Assembly (NCBI GenBank): GCA_047600605.1
Contig: JASGKK010000001.1
Coordinates: forward strand, 62,001 to 126,000
DNA length: 64,000 nucleotides
Origin: CAYMZZ01 sp047600605
GTDB taxonomy: Bacteria; Bacteroidota; Bacteroidia; Chitinophagales; Chitinophagaceae
Reading direction: 5' to 3'
Below the pieces are notes generated by a model, which was given only the letters and a program-made list of their open reading frames with translations, did no database searches and had not been told where the DNA came from. Position 1 is the stretch's first letter. Every line of letters begins with the position of its first letter. Position numbers and translations under genes: made by a program. Below, piece by piece: positions 1 to 8,940 of this stretch.

Positions 1-10
1 TTCAAAACCC

Positions 11-694
11 TTAATTAAGTAAAGTAAACCTGTATCCCATACCATATACAGCTTTGATGTAGTCGGGGCAACCGGCCTGTAACAGTTTTTTTCTTAGATT
101 TTTGATATGGGAGTAAATGAAATCATAACTGTCAGCCATATCCACTCCGTCGCCCCACAGGTGCTCGGCAATGGCTTCTTTGGGTATTACACGATTTTTA
201 TTGCTGAGGAAGTATAATAACAAATCGTATTCTCTTCTTGTGAGAGCTATTTCATTTTCCTCCCGATCTTTCAGCATTTTACCGGCTAAATCAAGGGTAA
301 GCTCACCAATCATGATTTGGGTTTTTCCATTAAAAGCTTTTCGCCGGATTATTGCAGATACCCGTGCTCCCAACTCAGCCAAATGAAACGGCTTGGTGAG
401 GTAGTCATCTGCACCAACATGTAACCCTGTTATTTTATCTTCTACAGAATGATTGGCGCTAATGATCAGTACTCCTTCTGTTTTTCCCTCTTTTTTCAGG
501 ATTTTCAGAAGCTCCAGCCCATTGCCATTCGGGAGCATTATGTCGAGGACAATGCAGGCATATTCATTCAAATGTATCTGTTCAAGAGCCGTGTAAAAAT
601 CAGATGCAGTATCGCAGATGAACTGCTCATTTTTCAGGTATGCACAAATGCTTTCGGAGAGCTCTTTTTCATCTTCTATGATCAGTAGTTTCAT
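11..694 (-). CDS. OmpR/PhoB-family response regulator
   Basis: A 227-residue two-component response regulator acting as a cytoplasmic DNA-binding transcription factor. The N-terminal receiver domain (about residues 1-120) has the acidic pair in IIEDE, the phosphoacceptor Asp51 in IVLDIMLP, and the conserved Lys in LTKPF. The C-terminal winged-helix effector (about 130-225) contains the TRREYDLLLYF and GYRF elements typical of OmpR-type domains. The start is ATG at 692-694. The partner histidine kinase is not visible and may lie just beyond the left edge, because this gene reads leftward and ends 10 bases from it. It is separated by a short gap from the leftward PAP2 gene upstream, so the two may be co-transcribed. 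The target genes are unknown. Confidence 0.93.
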   Translation of the reverse strand: MKLLIIEDEKELSESICAYLKNEQFICDTASDFYTALEQIHLNEYACIVLDIMLPNGNGLELLKILKKEGKTEGVLIISANHSVEDKITGLHVGADDYLTKPFHLAELGARVSAIIRRKAFNGKTQIMIGELTLDLAGKMLKDREENEIALTRREYDLLLYFLSNKNRVIPKEAIAEHLWGDGVDMADSYDFIYSHIKNLRKKLLQAGCPDYIKAVYGMGYRFTLLN

Positions 695-748
695 ACAGAA
701 ATGTTGGATTTAATTCGACTCAGGGACTTCTGCAAAGCAGTACTGGTT

Positions 749-1567
749 TTATTTTTTCGGGCCCATAGAGTATACAAAGGACAGACCGGCTATTTTGTTT
801 TGGTAAAAGGGAGAAAAGGTCAGGTTGGAAGGCTTGTTTCCAAACAGTTTTTCTTTAATAAACGGGTAAATTCTGTATGCGAGACGGGTAGAAATGATGC
901 CAATGCCTGCGCCGGGCAACAGATCTCTGAACCAGTGTTTATTATTGTACATCCGCAGATAAGCGGTAGTAATAGCCGCCGTATAACCGCCTACCGCATA
1001 CCAGGGAGATACATTTTTGTATTCCTGGCGCAGAAGTTCGGCTGCTGTAAATGCCGTGGCGGTGTGACCAGATGGGAAGGCATTGGTACCATAACCATCA
1101 GGGCGCTGTATACGGGTAATCTTTTTAATCGAAAATACGGTGGCGCCCATTATGGCATTGGATAGAAGATAGATCATCGACATATCGCGCAGATTGTTTT
1201 CTCCTCTAATTCCCAGTGCATGCAGCCCATACGCAGCCAGAACAGGGGAATACTGAAGATAGTTGTCGATCGTTATTTGCCTGTGGGGATGGTCAATCCA
1301 TATTTCTTCCTTGATATGAGTGTCCATTTTTTTTAATTCTTCATTATTCAATGCATAAAAGCCATATCCAATAAAAACGGCTGGCACAACAAGCGAATGA
1401 AGGAATGACCGGGTATTTTCTTTTGCAAATACAATTTCAGGGTAAGACCATTTGTTTTTTGACAGCGTATCTGCAACAGGCGTTTTCAGGCTGTCAGTTG
1501 TTTGTGCATTGGTATGCCAGGAAAGGAGACAGCTAATGAATAGGCAGGTGGAATATTTCATATACAA
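749..1567 (-). CDS. PAP2-family phosphatase, exported
   Basis: A 272-residue member of the type 2 phosphatidic acid phosphatase superfamily, which hydrolyses lipid or sugar phosphates at the membrane. The N-terminus ends in an apparent signal-peptide cleavage site (SWHTNAQ, about residue 22). The three PAP2 catalytic motifs are present: KKITRIQRP (about 148-156), PSGH (165-168), and R205 to H211 with D215 (RMYNNKHWFRD). Hydrophobic stretches between the motifs fit a membrane-attached fold. It is divergent from a second PAP2 gene at 1804, and the two share a 236-bp intergenic region with a perfect palindrome. The substrate (undecaprenyl pyrophosphate, phosphatidic acid or other) cannot be read from the sequence. 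Confidence 0.88.
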   Translation of the reverse strand: MYMKYSTCLFISCLLSWHTNAQTTDSLKTPVADTLSKNKWSYPEIVFAKENTRSFLHSLVVPAVFIGYGFYALNNEELKKMDTHIKEEIWIDHPHRQITIDNYLQYSPVLAAYGLHALGIRGENNLRDMSMIYLLSNAIMGATVFSIKKITRIQRPDGYGTNAFPSGHTATAFTAAELLRQEYKNVSPWYAVGGYTAAITTAYLRMYNNKHWFRDLLPGAGIGIISTRLAYRIYPFIKEKLFGNKPSNLTFSPFYQNKIAGLSFVYSMGPKK

Positions 1568-1730
1568 TTGTTTACAAATTCCCTGTCAGCACATATAGGA
1601 GATAGGTGCACTTCAGGGAAACCGCCATGTAAGCGGTTGCTTGTCATTTAAATTCTTTTCGGAACCAACAGTTGGCTGGAGTTTAATGGGACTTGCCTGG
1701 GATCTGTACAGTGTAAGATTACAATCCAAA

Positions 1731-1764
1731 TCTGGAGAAATTCTGAATTCAGAATTTCTCCAGA
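1731..1764. promoter_or_regulatory. Perfect 34-bp palindrome between divergent PAP2 genes
   Basis: Every base from 1731 to 1764 pairs with its mirror base, so there are two 17-bp arms with no loop, centred on GAATTC and beginning TCTGGAGAAA. It lies 40 bp before the start codon of the rightward PAP2 gene and 164 bp before the leftward one. This position suits an operator shared by both genes or a 5' leader structure. There is no T-run, so a simple terminator is unlikely. The binding protein is unknown. Confidence 0.6.
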
Positions 1765-1803
1765 ATCAGGTGCGTATTTCCGGTTACATTAATTCTGTTT
1801 TAC

Positions 1804-2595
1804 ATGAAAAAAGGGTTTATAACTGCAACCCTGCTCCTGACCACACAGTTTATCCACGCACAGGCTGTTACGCCCTGCAAGGATATGTTTCCGGATACCT
1901 GTATGAGGGCCACCAGGCCACATTGGTTTTCCGGCTGGCAAGGCTTTGCGTTGACGGGAGCGGCTTATGCCGGGTTGGGCTACCTGACGTATAAACACTG
2001 GGATGATGATATTAAAAACTTCTTTCAGCGAAACCGCTCCGGGTTTTCTAACCGGTTCTCAAAATCAGCCGGGAGCCTGGGACTAGGCAAAGTGCAGGCG
2101 ATTGGCTGGCTGGGAACAACGGCTGCAGCCTTTCTGACAAAAAATCAACGATTGAAGCAGATGGTTTTTATATGGGCAGGTGCCCTGCTGATCAACAATG
2201 TAGCGACAGATCAGCTGAAGAAAACTTTCCAACGGCATCGCCCTAATACGGACGACGGCCCCTATCGGTTTGACTGGCGGGGCGGCTCGCGGACTAATCT
2301 TTCTTTTCCCTCAGCCCACACATCAAATATATTTACGACAGCTACCGTATTTGCTACTACATATTGCAATAAGAAATGGGTGTCGGCGGTGGCTTATGGT
2401 GTTGCTGCAGTGGTCGGCATTTCACGTATACACGATAACGCTCATTGGGCTTCTGATGTAATGGCTGGGGCCGCCATTGGTTTTCTAAGTGCCAAATCAT
2501 CTGCATTGTTGTATAAACTGACATCCCGGAAATTACATTTTCTTCCTTTTTATAGCAGAACTGTAGCTGGGGTGGCAATGACCATTCAGTTATAG
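1804..2595 (+). CDS. PAP2-family phosphatase, second copy
   Basis: A 263-residue PAP2-superfamily phosphatase, exported or membrane-bound, with a signal peptide ending near FIHAQ (residue 20). Catalytic motifs are KKTFQRHRP (about 139-147), PSAH (169-172), and R208, H214 and D218 in SRIHDNAHWASD. Motif 2 has Ala where most family members have Gly (SGH), a substitution found in some active PAP2 proteins. It is only distantly similar to the divergent PAP2 gene, so the two are not a recent duplication. The start is ATG at 1804. The substrate is unknown. Confidence 0.88.
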   Translation: MKKGFITATLLLTTQFIHAQAVTPCKDMFPDTCMRATRPHWFSGWQGFALTGAAYAGLGYLTYKHWDDDIKNFFQRNRSGFSNRFSKSAGSLGLGKVQAIGWLGTTAAAFLTKNQRLKQMVFIWAGALLINNVATDQLKKTFQRHRPNTDDGPYRFDWRGGSRTNLSFPSAHTSNIFTTATVFATTYCNKKWVSAVAYGVAAVVGISRIHDNAHWASDVMAGAAIGFLSAKSSALLYKLTSRKLHFLPFYSRTVAGVAMTIQL

Positions 2596-2655
2596 AAAAA
2601 TGGAAAACTTTCCGAACAGGCCATTCCGTATATTTAGGGTAAAAGCTTAAAGCAA

Positions 2656-3045
2656 ATGATTCTACGGATAGCAAGACACACCAACGATCTGCAACGGATC
2701 ATCCAATTCTATACAGCAATACTGCATCTGAAAGTATTGGGTGGGTTCAATGGGCATGATGGATATGACGGCGTATTTCTGGGCCTGGAAGGTCAGCCCT
2801 GGCACCTGGAGTTTACCAGTTCAGCAGAAAAAGCCAGTCATCAGTTTGATGAAGACGACCTGCTCGTTTTTTATCCGGGCACGCAACAGGAGTTTGAACA
2901 AATGCTTAATAGTATAATAGCTAATCAGGTGGAAGTGGTAAAGCCAAAGAATCCTTACTGGACCAGTAATGGGGTGTTAATAAAAGATCCTGATGGGCAT
3001 GGAGTGATCATTAGTGGGCTTCGGATAGGTACTACCGGAAGCTGA
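2656..3045 (+). CDS. VOC-family (glyoxalase/bleomycin-resistance fold) protein
   Basis: A 129-residue single-domain protein of the vicinal oxygen chelate superfamily. It has the usual beta-alpha-beta module order: RIARHTNDLQRIIQFYTAILHLKVLGGF at the start and a C-terminal module ending in IKDPDGHGVIISGL, where the DPDGH stretch is the classic VOC signature. The length fits a two-module VOC monomer. These proteins are cytoplasmic, metal-dependent enzymes or resistance/binding proteins, and the substrate is not predictable here. It follows the PAP2 gene by 60 bp on the same strand and may share its transcript. Confidence 0.85.
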   Translation: MILRIARHTNDLQRIIQFYTAILHLKVLGGFNGHDGYDGVFLGLEGQPWHLEFTSSAEKASHQFDEDDLLVFYPGTQQEFEQMLNSIIANQVEVVKPKNPYWTSNGVLIKDPDGHGVIISGLRIGTTGS

Positions 3046-3078
3046 GGATTTTTTCCTGTAAGTAAACTATATAAAAGG

Positions 3079-3849
3079 ATGAGAGTATTTGTTTTTATTC
3101 TGTCAGCAGGGGTTCTGTCAACTCTGAACGCGTGTATTAATAACCAGTCTCCAAAAGGAAAAGTGGCTGACAGTGGTATTCCTGTGGAACATATTGAGCC
3201 GACAGCAGATCAGCAGCGCCGGAGAGTTCAGTCGGAAGAATACTGCAAATCCCATAGCATTCCTGTGTATGGTAATCCCAATGCGCTATTCACAGATCCT
3301 GAGGCTGATGTGATAATACGCTCGAAAGATGAGGTAGTTGATCGTGCCCTGGCCCTTTGTTATATAGCTTTGAAAGGTGAGGGTCTTGAACAAAACTATC
3401 TGGATAAGATGGATCGGGAATACAATATAATGGCGAAACTGACAGCAGAAGAAAAAGCTTTTGCCAGAAACAGACACCCGGAGGAACAAGAAAAAGTAGA
3501 TGCTACCTGGAGATATGAAAGTTTGCATCTATTGCTCTGGGCGTTGAGCTTTGCAGACACATTAAGTTATCCCGACCAACCCTGTGATGTGGTCAGCGAT
3601 GCCAAAATAATGCGAGCCCTGTCTGAACAGCAGTTTAGAGAAAAGGCAAAACTGAGGTCGAAGAAAGAAATTCTTGATCAGGCTGACCTGATTTTACGAC
3701 TCGATTGGGCTTGCGTGGATGCAAGAGTGAATAAAAGAACCATACCCGGGAAAATGCATACAGGAGTTGTTTACGAAAGGCATTATTCACTGAACTGGCT
3801 TATACATTATCTTGATCTGGGCTGGGATGATGTTACGACTGATACCTGA
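3079..3849 (+). CDS. DUF4272-domain lipoprotein
   Basis: A 256-residue predicted lipoprotein. The signal peptide ends in a lipobox (STLNAC, Cys19). The rest matches the DUF4272 family as I know it: RSKDEVVDRALALCYIALKG, then the acidic TAEEKAF stretch, then WRYESLHLLLWALSFAD, and near the end LRSKKEILDQADLILRLDW followed by ACVDAR. No catalytic function is established for this family. It sits 33 bp after the VOC gene, in a run of same-strand genes. DUF4272 proteins are often cytoplasmic, so an exported lipidated version is mildly unusual. Confidence 0.8.
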   Translation: MRVFVFILSAGVLSTLNACINNQSPKGKVADSGIPVEHIEPTADQQRRRVQSEEYCKSHSIPVYGNPNALFTDPEADVIIRSKDEVVDRALALCYIALKGEGLEQNYLDKMDREYNIMAKLTAEEKAFARNRHPEEQEKVDATWRYESLHLLLWALSFADTLSYPDQPCDVVSDAKIMRALSEQQFREKAKLRSKKEILDQADLILRLDWACVDARVNKRTIPGKMHTGVVYERHYSLNWLIHYLDLGWDDVTTDT

Positions 3850-3880
3850 TATTATATAACTATTACGAATTGTAGTACAC

Positions 3881-4411
3881 ATGAGTCTTGGCTTCTCCGG
3901 AAATAAAAATTATCGATTTATTTATGGATTGAATTTTATGGTGATTCTGATAGTGCTGGCACAATTTATTCCTGCCGGTTATCCAGTTACCGTTTCATTG
4001 CTGAAACCAGCGCAACGAGAAGGCCTGGAATTGAAAATAAATGTGGTGAATTCGTCTGATGATACTGTCCGGGTTTTAAAATACCGTCAGATGGATTACA
4101 AAAGAGAACATATTAAGGCATTGGGAAATTATGTAGTGGAGATACAGCAATTGAAAGGTGATAAGTATATATTGTTTTCGCCTACGGCAGATATTGATCC
4201 GATTTTTGAAGAAGAAGAATATATCTTATTTAAGAAGGGAGAATATTTGTGTGATACACTATATGTAGCAGGAGCGCTTTTTTTAGCAAAAAACTCATCA
4301 GTCAGAGGCTTTCCTGCCGGGCAGTACAGGGTGCGTGTTTACTTTAATCCCGATAGGTGGTATTCCACCGAAACAAATAATTCCGAATGGATAAATTTCA
4401 GGATGGAATAA
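3881..4411 (+). CDS. Unknown exported protein
   Basis: A 176-residue protein that I do not recognise. The N-terminus has one hydrophobic segment (about residues 13-35, FIYGLNFMVILIVLAQFIPA) that could be an uncleaved anchor or signal peptide. The remainder is rich in beta-strand-like stretches such as LELKINVVNSSDDTVRVLKY and QYRVRVYFNP, which suggests an immunoglobulin-like or beta-sandwich domain outside the inner membrane. It follows the DUF4272 lipoprotein by 31 bp and is the last gene before a strong terminator. The function is unknown. Confidence 0.7.
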   Translation: MSLGFSGNKNYRFIYGLNFMVILIVLAQFIPAGYPVTVSLLKPAQREGLELKINVVNSSDDTVRVLKYRQMDYKREHIKALGNYVVEIQQLKGDKYILFSPTADIDPIFEEEEYILFKKGEYLCDTLYVAGALFLAKNSSVRGFPAGQYRVRVYFNPDRWYSTETNNSEWINFRME

Positions 4412-4464
4412 AGACTTTTTTAATAAAGCTTATACACCTTTTACCCTTTACCTTCTACCTTAAT

Positions 4465-4499
4465 AAAAGAAAAGGCCCGCTTAGCGGGCCTTTTCTTTT
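4465..4499. terminator. Bidirectional rho-independent terminator
   Basis: A perfect 16-bp stem (4465-4480 with 4484-4499) closes a 3-base TTA loop. The inner part is GC-rich (GGCCCGC), and A-rich and T-rich ends give U-tracts in both directions. It lies between the end of the rightward gene at 4411 and the end of leftward katG at 4516, so it can serve both. Confidence 0.93.
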
Positions 4500-4515
4500 A
4501 TTACCATCTACAGTT

Positions 4516-6732
4516 TTATCCATGCAGATCAAAACGGTCCAGTTCCATCACTTTGGTCCAGGCAGCTACAAAATCATTCACAAACTTTTCGTTCGCATCT
4601 GCACTGCCATATACTTCGGCCAGGGCACGTAGTTCTGAATTGGAGCCAAATACCAGGTCGGCACGGGTAGCAGTCCATTTTACATCGCCCGTGTTGCGGT
4701 CACGGCCTTCAAAGATTTCTTTGTGTTCAGATACAGCTTTCCAGGCGGTGCTCATATCCAGCAGGTTTACAAAGAAATCGTTGGTCAGCACTTCCGGACG
4801 GCTGGTGAATACACCATGTTTGGAACCATCATAGTTCGTATTCAGTACACGCATACCCCCTACGAGTACAGTCAGTTCGGGCGCTGTGAGTGTCAGCAGT
4901 TGTGCTTTATCGATCAGCAGCTCTTCGGTGGAGATGCTGTATTTGGCTTTGAGATAATTGCGGAATCCATCGGCTGCAGGCTCCAGCACGGCAAATGATT
5001 CTACATCTGTCTGCTCCTGCGATGCATCTGTACGGCCGGGCGTAAAAGGTACGGAGATGTTGTGTCCGGCATCATTGGCAGCTTTTTCCACAGCGGCAGC
5101 GCCAGCCAGTACGATCAGGTCGGCCAGTGATATTTTTTTACCGCCAGTCTGTGCTTTATTGAATCCGGCCTGTATGCCTTCGAGTGTTTCCAGTACCTTG
5201 GTCAGTTGAGCAGGATTATTTACAGCCCAGAATTTTTGCGGAGCGAGGCGGATGCGTGCGCCATTGGCTCCACCACGTTTATCTGATCCACGGAAGGTAG
5301 ATGCAGAAGCCCAGGCAGCAGATACCAGTTCACCTACAGTAAGACCGGATGCCAGTATGGCGGCTTTGAGCGCAGCAATATCAGCAGCGTCTACCAGTGT
5401 ATGATCTGCAGCAGGAATGGGATCCTGCCAGATCAGCTCTTCCTGTGGTACTTCGGGACCGAGGTAGCGGGCACGGGGGCCCATATCGCGGTGAGTGAGT
5501 TTAAACCAGGCACGTGCAAAAGCATCGGCAAACTCATCGGGGTTTTCATAAAACCGGCGGGAAATCTTTTCGTAAGCCGGGTCCATACGCAGTGCGATGT
5601 CTGTAGTGAGCATGCGCGGTTCCTGGCGTTTGGTTTTATCATGTGCATCGGGTACGCTGTTGGCGCCGGCACCATGTTTGGGTTTCCACTGGTGCGCACC
5701 AGCCGGGCTCTTGGTCAGTTCCCAATCATAGCCAAACAGGTTCCAGAAAAAGTTATTGCTCCATTTGGTAGGAGTGCTGGTCCAGGTTACTTCCAGTCCG
5801 CTGGTGATGGTGTCGTTTCCAACACCTGTACCAAAGCTGTTGCTCCAGCCCAGGCCCTGCTCTTCAATAGAAGCTGCTTCCGGATCGGCACCTACGTGAC
5901 TTGCAGGAGCCGCACCATGCGTTTTACCAAATGTGTGACCACCGGCAATCAGTGCCACCGTTTCTTCATCATCCATTGCCATGCGTTTGAATGTCTCGCG
6001 GATGTCGCGTGCAGCAGCAATGGGGTCGGGGTTACCATTGGGGCCTTCGGGGTTTACATAGATGAGGCCCATCTGCACCGCAGCCAGGGGATTTTCGAGG
6101 TCACGCTCACCGGAGTAACGTTTGTCGCCACCCAGCCAGGTCGTTTCTGCACCCCAGTATACATCCTGCTCAGGCTCCCATACATCTTCACGGCCACCAG
6201 CAAACCCAAAGGTTTTAAAACCCATTGATTCCAGTGCTACGTTACCAGTCAGGATAAGCAGGTCGGCCCAGGAAATTTTACGACCATATTTCTGTTTGAT
6301 AGGCCACAGCAGACGACGAGCCTTGTCGAGGCTCACGTTGTCGGGCCAGCTATTGAGGGGAGCAAAGCGTTGCTGACCGGCACCCGCACCACCGCGGCCA
6401 TCACCGGTGCGGTAAGTACCGGCACTGTGCCAGGCCATGCGGATAAAGAGCGGGCCATAGTGACCAAAGTCGGCAGGCCACCAGGGCTGTGAGTCGGTCA
6501 TGAGTGCCTGCAGATCTTTTTTTACCGCTGCCAGGTCGAGGCTCTTAAACTCTTCGGCATAGTTGAATTGCTCACCCATCGGATTGCTCAGCGAAGAATG
6601 CTGGCGGAGGATGCCCAGTTTAAGCTGGTTGGGCCACCAGTCGCGGTTTTGTGTGCCATTGCCGCCCACGCTGTGTTTTTGTGCAGCCCCATGAAACGGG
6701 CACTTGCTGATGTCTCCTGCGTTTTTTTCCAT
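4516..6732 (-). CDS. katG: Catalase-peroxidase KatG
   Basis: A 738-residue bifunctional haem catalase-peroxidase that removes hydrogen peroxide; the length is normal for the family. It has the duplicated peroxidase fold with an active N-terminal half. The distal triad is R98-W101-H102 (RMAWHSAGTYR). The Met-Tyr-Trp cofactor residues W101, Y225 (GLIYVNPEGP) and M251 (KRMAMDDEE) are all present. The proximal haem ligand is H266 in GGHTFGKTHG. The C-terminal half (about 430-738) is the usual haem-free repeat. No signal peptide is evident. It is transcribed alone, ends at the shared terminator, and has a long upstream gap where a peroxide-responsive site might lie, though none is convincing. Confidence 0.98.
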   Translation of the reverse strand: MEKNAGDISKCPFHGAAQKHSVGGNGTQNRDWWPNQLKLGILRQHSSLSNPMGEQFNYAEEFKSLDLAAVKKDLQALMTDSQPWWPADFGHYGPLFIRMAWHSAGTYRTGDGRGGAGAGQQRFAPLNSWPDNVSLDKARRLLWPIKQKYGRKISWADLLILTGNVALESMGFKTFGFAGGREDVWEPEQDVYWGAETTWLGGDKRYSGERDLENPLAAVQMGLIYVNPEGPNGNPDPIAAARDIRETFKRMAMDDEETVALIAGGHTFGKTHGAAPASHVGADPEAASIEEQGLGWSNSFGTGVGNDTITSGLEVTWTSTPTKWSNNFFWNLFGYDWELTKSPAGAHQWKPKHGAGANSVPDAHDKTKRQEPRMLTTDIALRMDPAYEKISRRFYENPDEFADAFARAWFKLTHRDMGPRARYLGPEVPQEELIWQDPIPAADHTLVDAADIAALKAAILASGLTVGELVSAAWASASTFRGSDKRGGANGARIRLAPQKFWAVNNPAQLTKVLETLEGIQAGFNKAQTGGKKISLADLIVLAGAAAVEKAANDAGHNISVPFTPGRTDASQEQTDVESFAVLEPAADGFRNYLKAKYSISTEELLIDKAQLLTLTAPELTVLVGGMRVLNTNYDGSKHGVFTSRPEVLTNDFFVNLLDMSTAWKAVSEHKEIFEGRDRNTGDVKWTATRADLVFGSNSELRALAEVYGSADANEKFVNDFVAAWTKVMELDRFDLHG

Positions 6733-7302
6733 TGTTAATAGATTTTCTTAAGTGGATCAATCATATCACCAGTTGTCTTTCATAAGTTCATAAAAGACAC
6801 CTATGTAGTTTATTATCAATATCAATACAGCAATTTTGCTGCGTTGCAAATTTGTGACAGTTCGGGTAATAAACCTAATTGATTAAATTGATAGAGATAT
6901 AGAGGGAATCTATATGGTAGAAGGGGGAAAGGTAGATGGTAAAGGGTTTAAAGGTTTAAAAGTATAAAGGTGTTTGTGGTAGACCTGGGAGGATGGTAAA
7001 AGGAGGGAGGTAAAAGGGGAAAGGTATGATCGGCGATATAAAGTTTCATACATTTCATAAATAAGGGAACGCTGTAGGAGCATCAAACCTCGGTTACCTA
7101 ATCATTGACTCATAGCGGATACTAGCATGGGCATATACTTTTTTCTGAGATTTAAAAGGTGAAAACACTGTCTAATATCAGATATTGTTGCTATTATATT
7201 TATACGTTTAGCGTAACGGGCTAAAATAATGCGTTATGAAAAAGAGAAAAGTGTTAAGAAATCGAAAGTTTTACATCTGGAAAAAATTATCAATTATTAT
7301 TT
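6733..7302. other. Intergenic region, 570 bp, no gene seen
   Basis: No credible coding region was found. The part next to katG contains short AT-rich near-repeats (TTATTATCAATATCAATA around 6809-6826) that might be part of the katG promoter. From about 6913 to 7027 it is dominated by purine-rich imperfect repeats of the GGTAAAAGG/GGTAGAAGG type, also found in other gaps of this window. The last 250 bases turn strongly AT-rich and lead into the disrupted nuclease gene, which suggests that the left edge of a transferred segment lies here. Confidence 0.6.
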
Positions 7303-8850
7303 ATGAAATTTAAACAGTTTAAAATTCAAAATTTTAAAGGAATAGAGAATGTTGTTGTTGATTTAGATAAGTCGCCAGATGCAAATATTTATACTCTAGT
7401 AGGGTTGAACGAAAGTGGAAAGACGACAATACTTGAAGCAATTAATTTTTTCAATCCTAGCAACCAAGGATTAAGTGTGCTGGATTTGCCAGGGGCAGCA
7501 ATTAAAGATTTTAACCTGCTAATCCCAATAAATAGCAGGGATAATTTTAATGGCAGTGTTTCAATGGAAGTTACAATTGGGCTAGATCACGATGATATCA
7601 AAAAAATTAATCAATTCATTTCAGAAAACACCGACTTCTCTGAGGTAGAGCCATTGAAAGAGATAATTTATTATAGAAACTATTTTTATGAAAACTCTAA
7701 ATTCTTAAGAAGTGATTTTAGGTGGACAGGCTTTAATGGAAAATTAAAGTCTAGTCCAAATGATGATTATGTAAAGCTGTCTAAATATAACAAAGAATAT
7801 AATTTGAAATTATCAAATTATTGCAGCACTTTAATTCCAAGTATACTATACTTTCCTAATTTTTTGTTTGACTTCCCTTCTAGAATTTATCTGGAAAGTA
7901 AAAATGAGCCAACAGATAAAGAACAATTCTATTTGGACTTAGTCCAAGATATATTGTATTCTTTACAAAATGAAACAAATTATAAAACGCATTTAGTTGA
8001 TAGGGCTAAAAGTGCCGATAGAAATGATCGAAGAAGTTTAGATAGTTTACTTAAGAAGATGAACAGAAAAGTTACAGATACTGTTTTTGATGCTTGGAAT
8101 AGAATCTTTAAACGAAGCATTAAAGATACTCAAGTTATCATGAAATGCGATGTGGATGAAGAGGATCGGACATTTCTGGAATTTGAAATCGAGTCCCATG
8201 ATGGAATATATCAAATAAATGAAAGATCATTAGGATTTCGCTGGTTTTTTACTTTTTTATTGTTTACTCAATTTAGACCATATAGAAAAGAGTTGCCTCA
8301 GAACGTTATTTTTCTTTTTGATGAACCTGCTTCAAATTTGCACTCCTCAGCGCAAAAACAGCTTTTAAAAAGTTTTGAAAATTTGACAAAAAATAGTAAA
8401 ATCATTTATACAACTCATAGTCATCACCTGATCAACCCAAATTGGCTTGAGAGTACTTATGTAGTAAAGAATGAAGGGTTGAGATTAGAAGACACCGAAA
8501 GCTATAACATAAAGAAGACAAACATAACTATTGAGTCTTACAGAGAGTTTGCTATCAGGCATCCCAAAAATACAGCTTACTTTCAACCTGTACTTGATGT
8601 TCTTGATTATGCTCCTAGCAATTTGGAATTGATTCCTGATTGTGTTTTTGTGGAAGGGAAAAATGATTATTATACTTTGGAATATTTTCAAACTGTAATC
8701 TTAAATCTGGAGAAGAGAATAAATTTGGCTCCAAGCACAGGGGCTGGAAATTTAAATACATTGATTAGTTTGTATTTAGGGTGGGGAAGAGATTTTATTG
8801 TTTTATTAGATTCAGATAAAGAAGGCCAAAAACAAAAGGAACGGTATATA

Positions 8851-8857
8851 GATAATT
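8851..8857. repeat. Target-site duplication, left copy (GATAATT)
   Basis: The same 7 bases occur directly outside both IS ends (8851-8857 and 10065-10071). One copy belongs to the original coding sequence, as Asp-Asn plus the first base of Phe. Confidence 0.88.
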
Positions 8858-8890
8858 TGTAGAAGTTAAGACTTGATCTGACAGTTGGGG
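8858..8890 (+). repeat. IS left terminal inverted repeat
   Basis: Begins TGTAGAAG and contains the core ACTTGATCTGACAGTTG. It is the complement of the right end with six mismatches. Confidence 0.9.
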
Positions 8891-8940
8891 TTAATTTAGA
8901 GTAACGACAAACTAAATTAATAACCCCCAAAAGTCAGATC
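8875..8940 (+). promoter_or_regulatory. Stem-loop abutting the transposase start codon
   Basis: GATCTGAC at 8875-8882 pairs perfectly with GTCAGATC at 8933-8940. A second arm, GGGGTTAATTTAG (8887-8899), pairs imperfectly with CTAAATTAATAACCCC. The transposase ATG begins at 8941, immediately after the stem. An RNA that enters from outside the element would include the whole hairpin and could hide the start region. This role is inference. Confidence 0.55.

Noticed and set aside
1641..1994. 117-codon frame across the palindrome between the PAP2 genes
   Set aside because: It overlaps the start and signal peptide of the well-supported PAP2 gene at 1804 and reads through the palindrome. No family signal was seen.
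5401..6228. Long open frame antisense to katG (275 codons)
   Set aside because: It lies fully within katG, has a Cys-, Gly- and Phe-rich composition unlike real proteins of this genome, and shows no family motif. It is a by-product of katG codon use.
6805..6830. Fur/PerR-like operator upstream of katG
   Set aside because: The TTATTATCAATATCAATA stretch resembles parts of such boxes, but symmetry is too weak to claim an operator.
7303..8862. GajA of a two-gene Gabija system
   Set aside because: The ATPase-TOPRIM layout fits the OLD/GajA group, but no UvrD-like helicase (GajB) lies on either side, so only the broader OLD family call is made.
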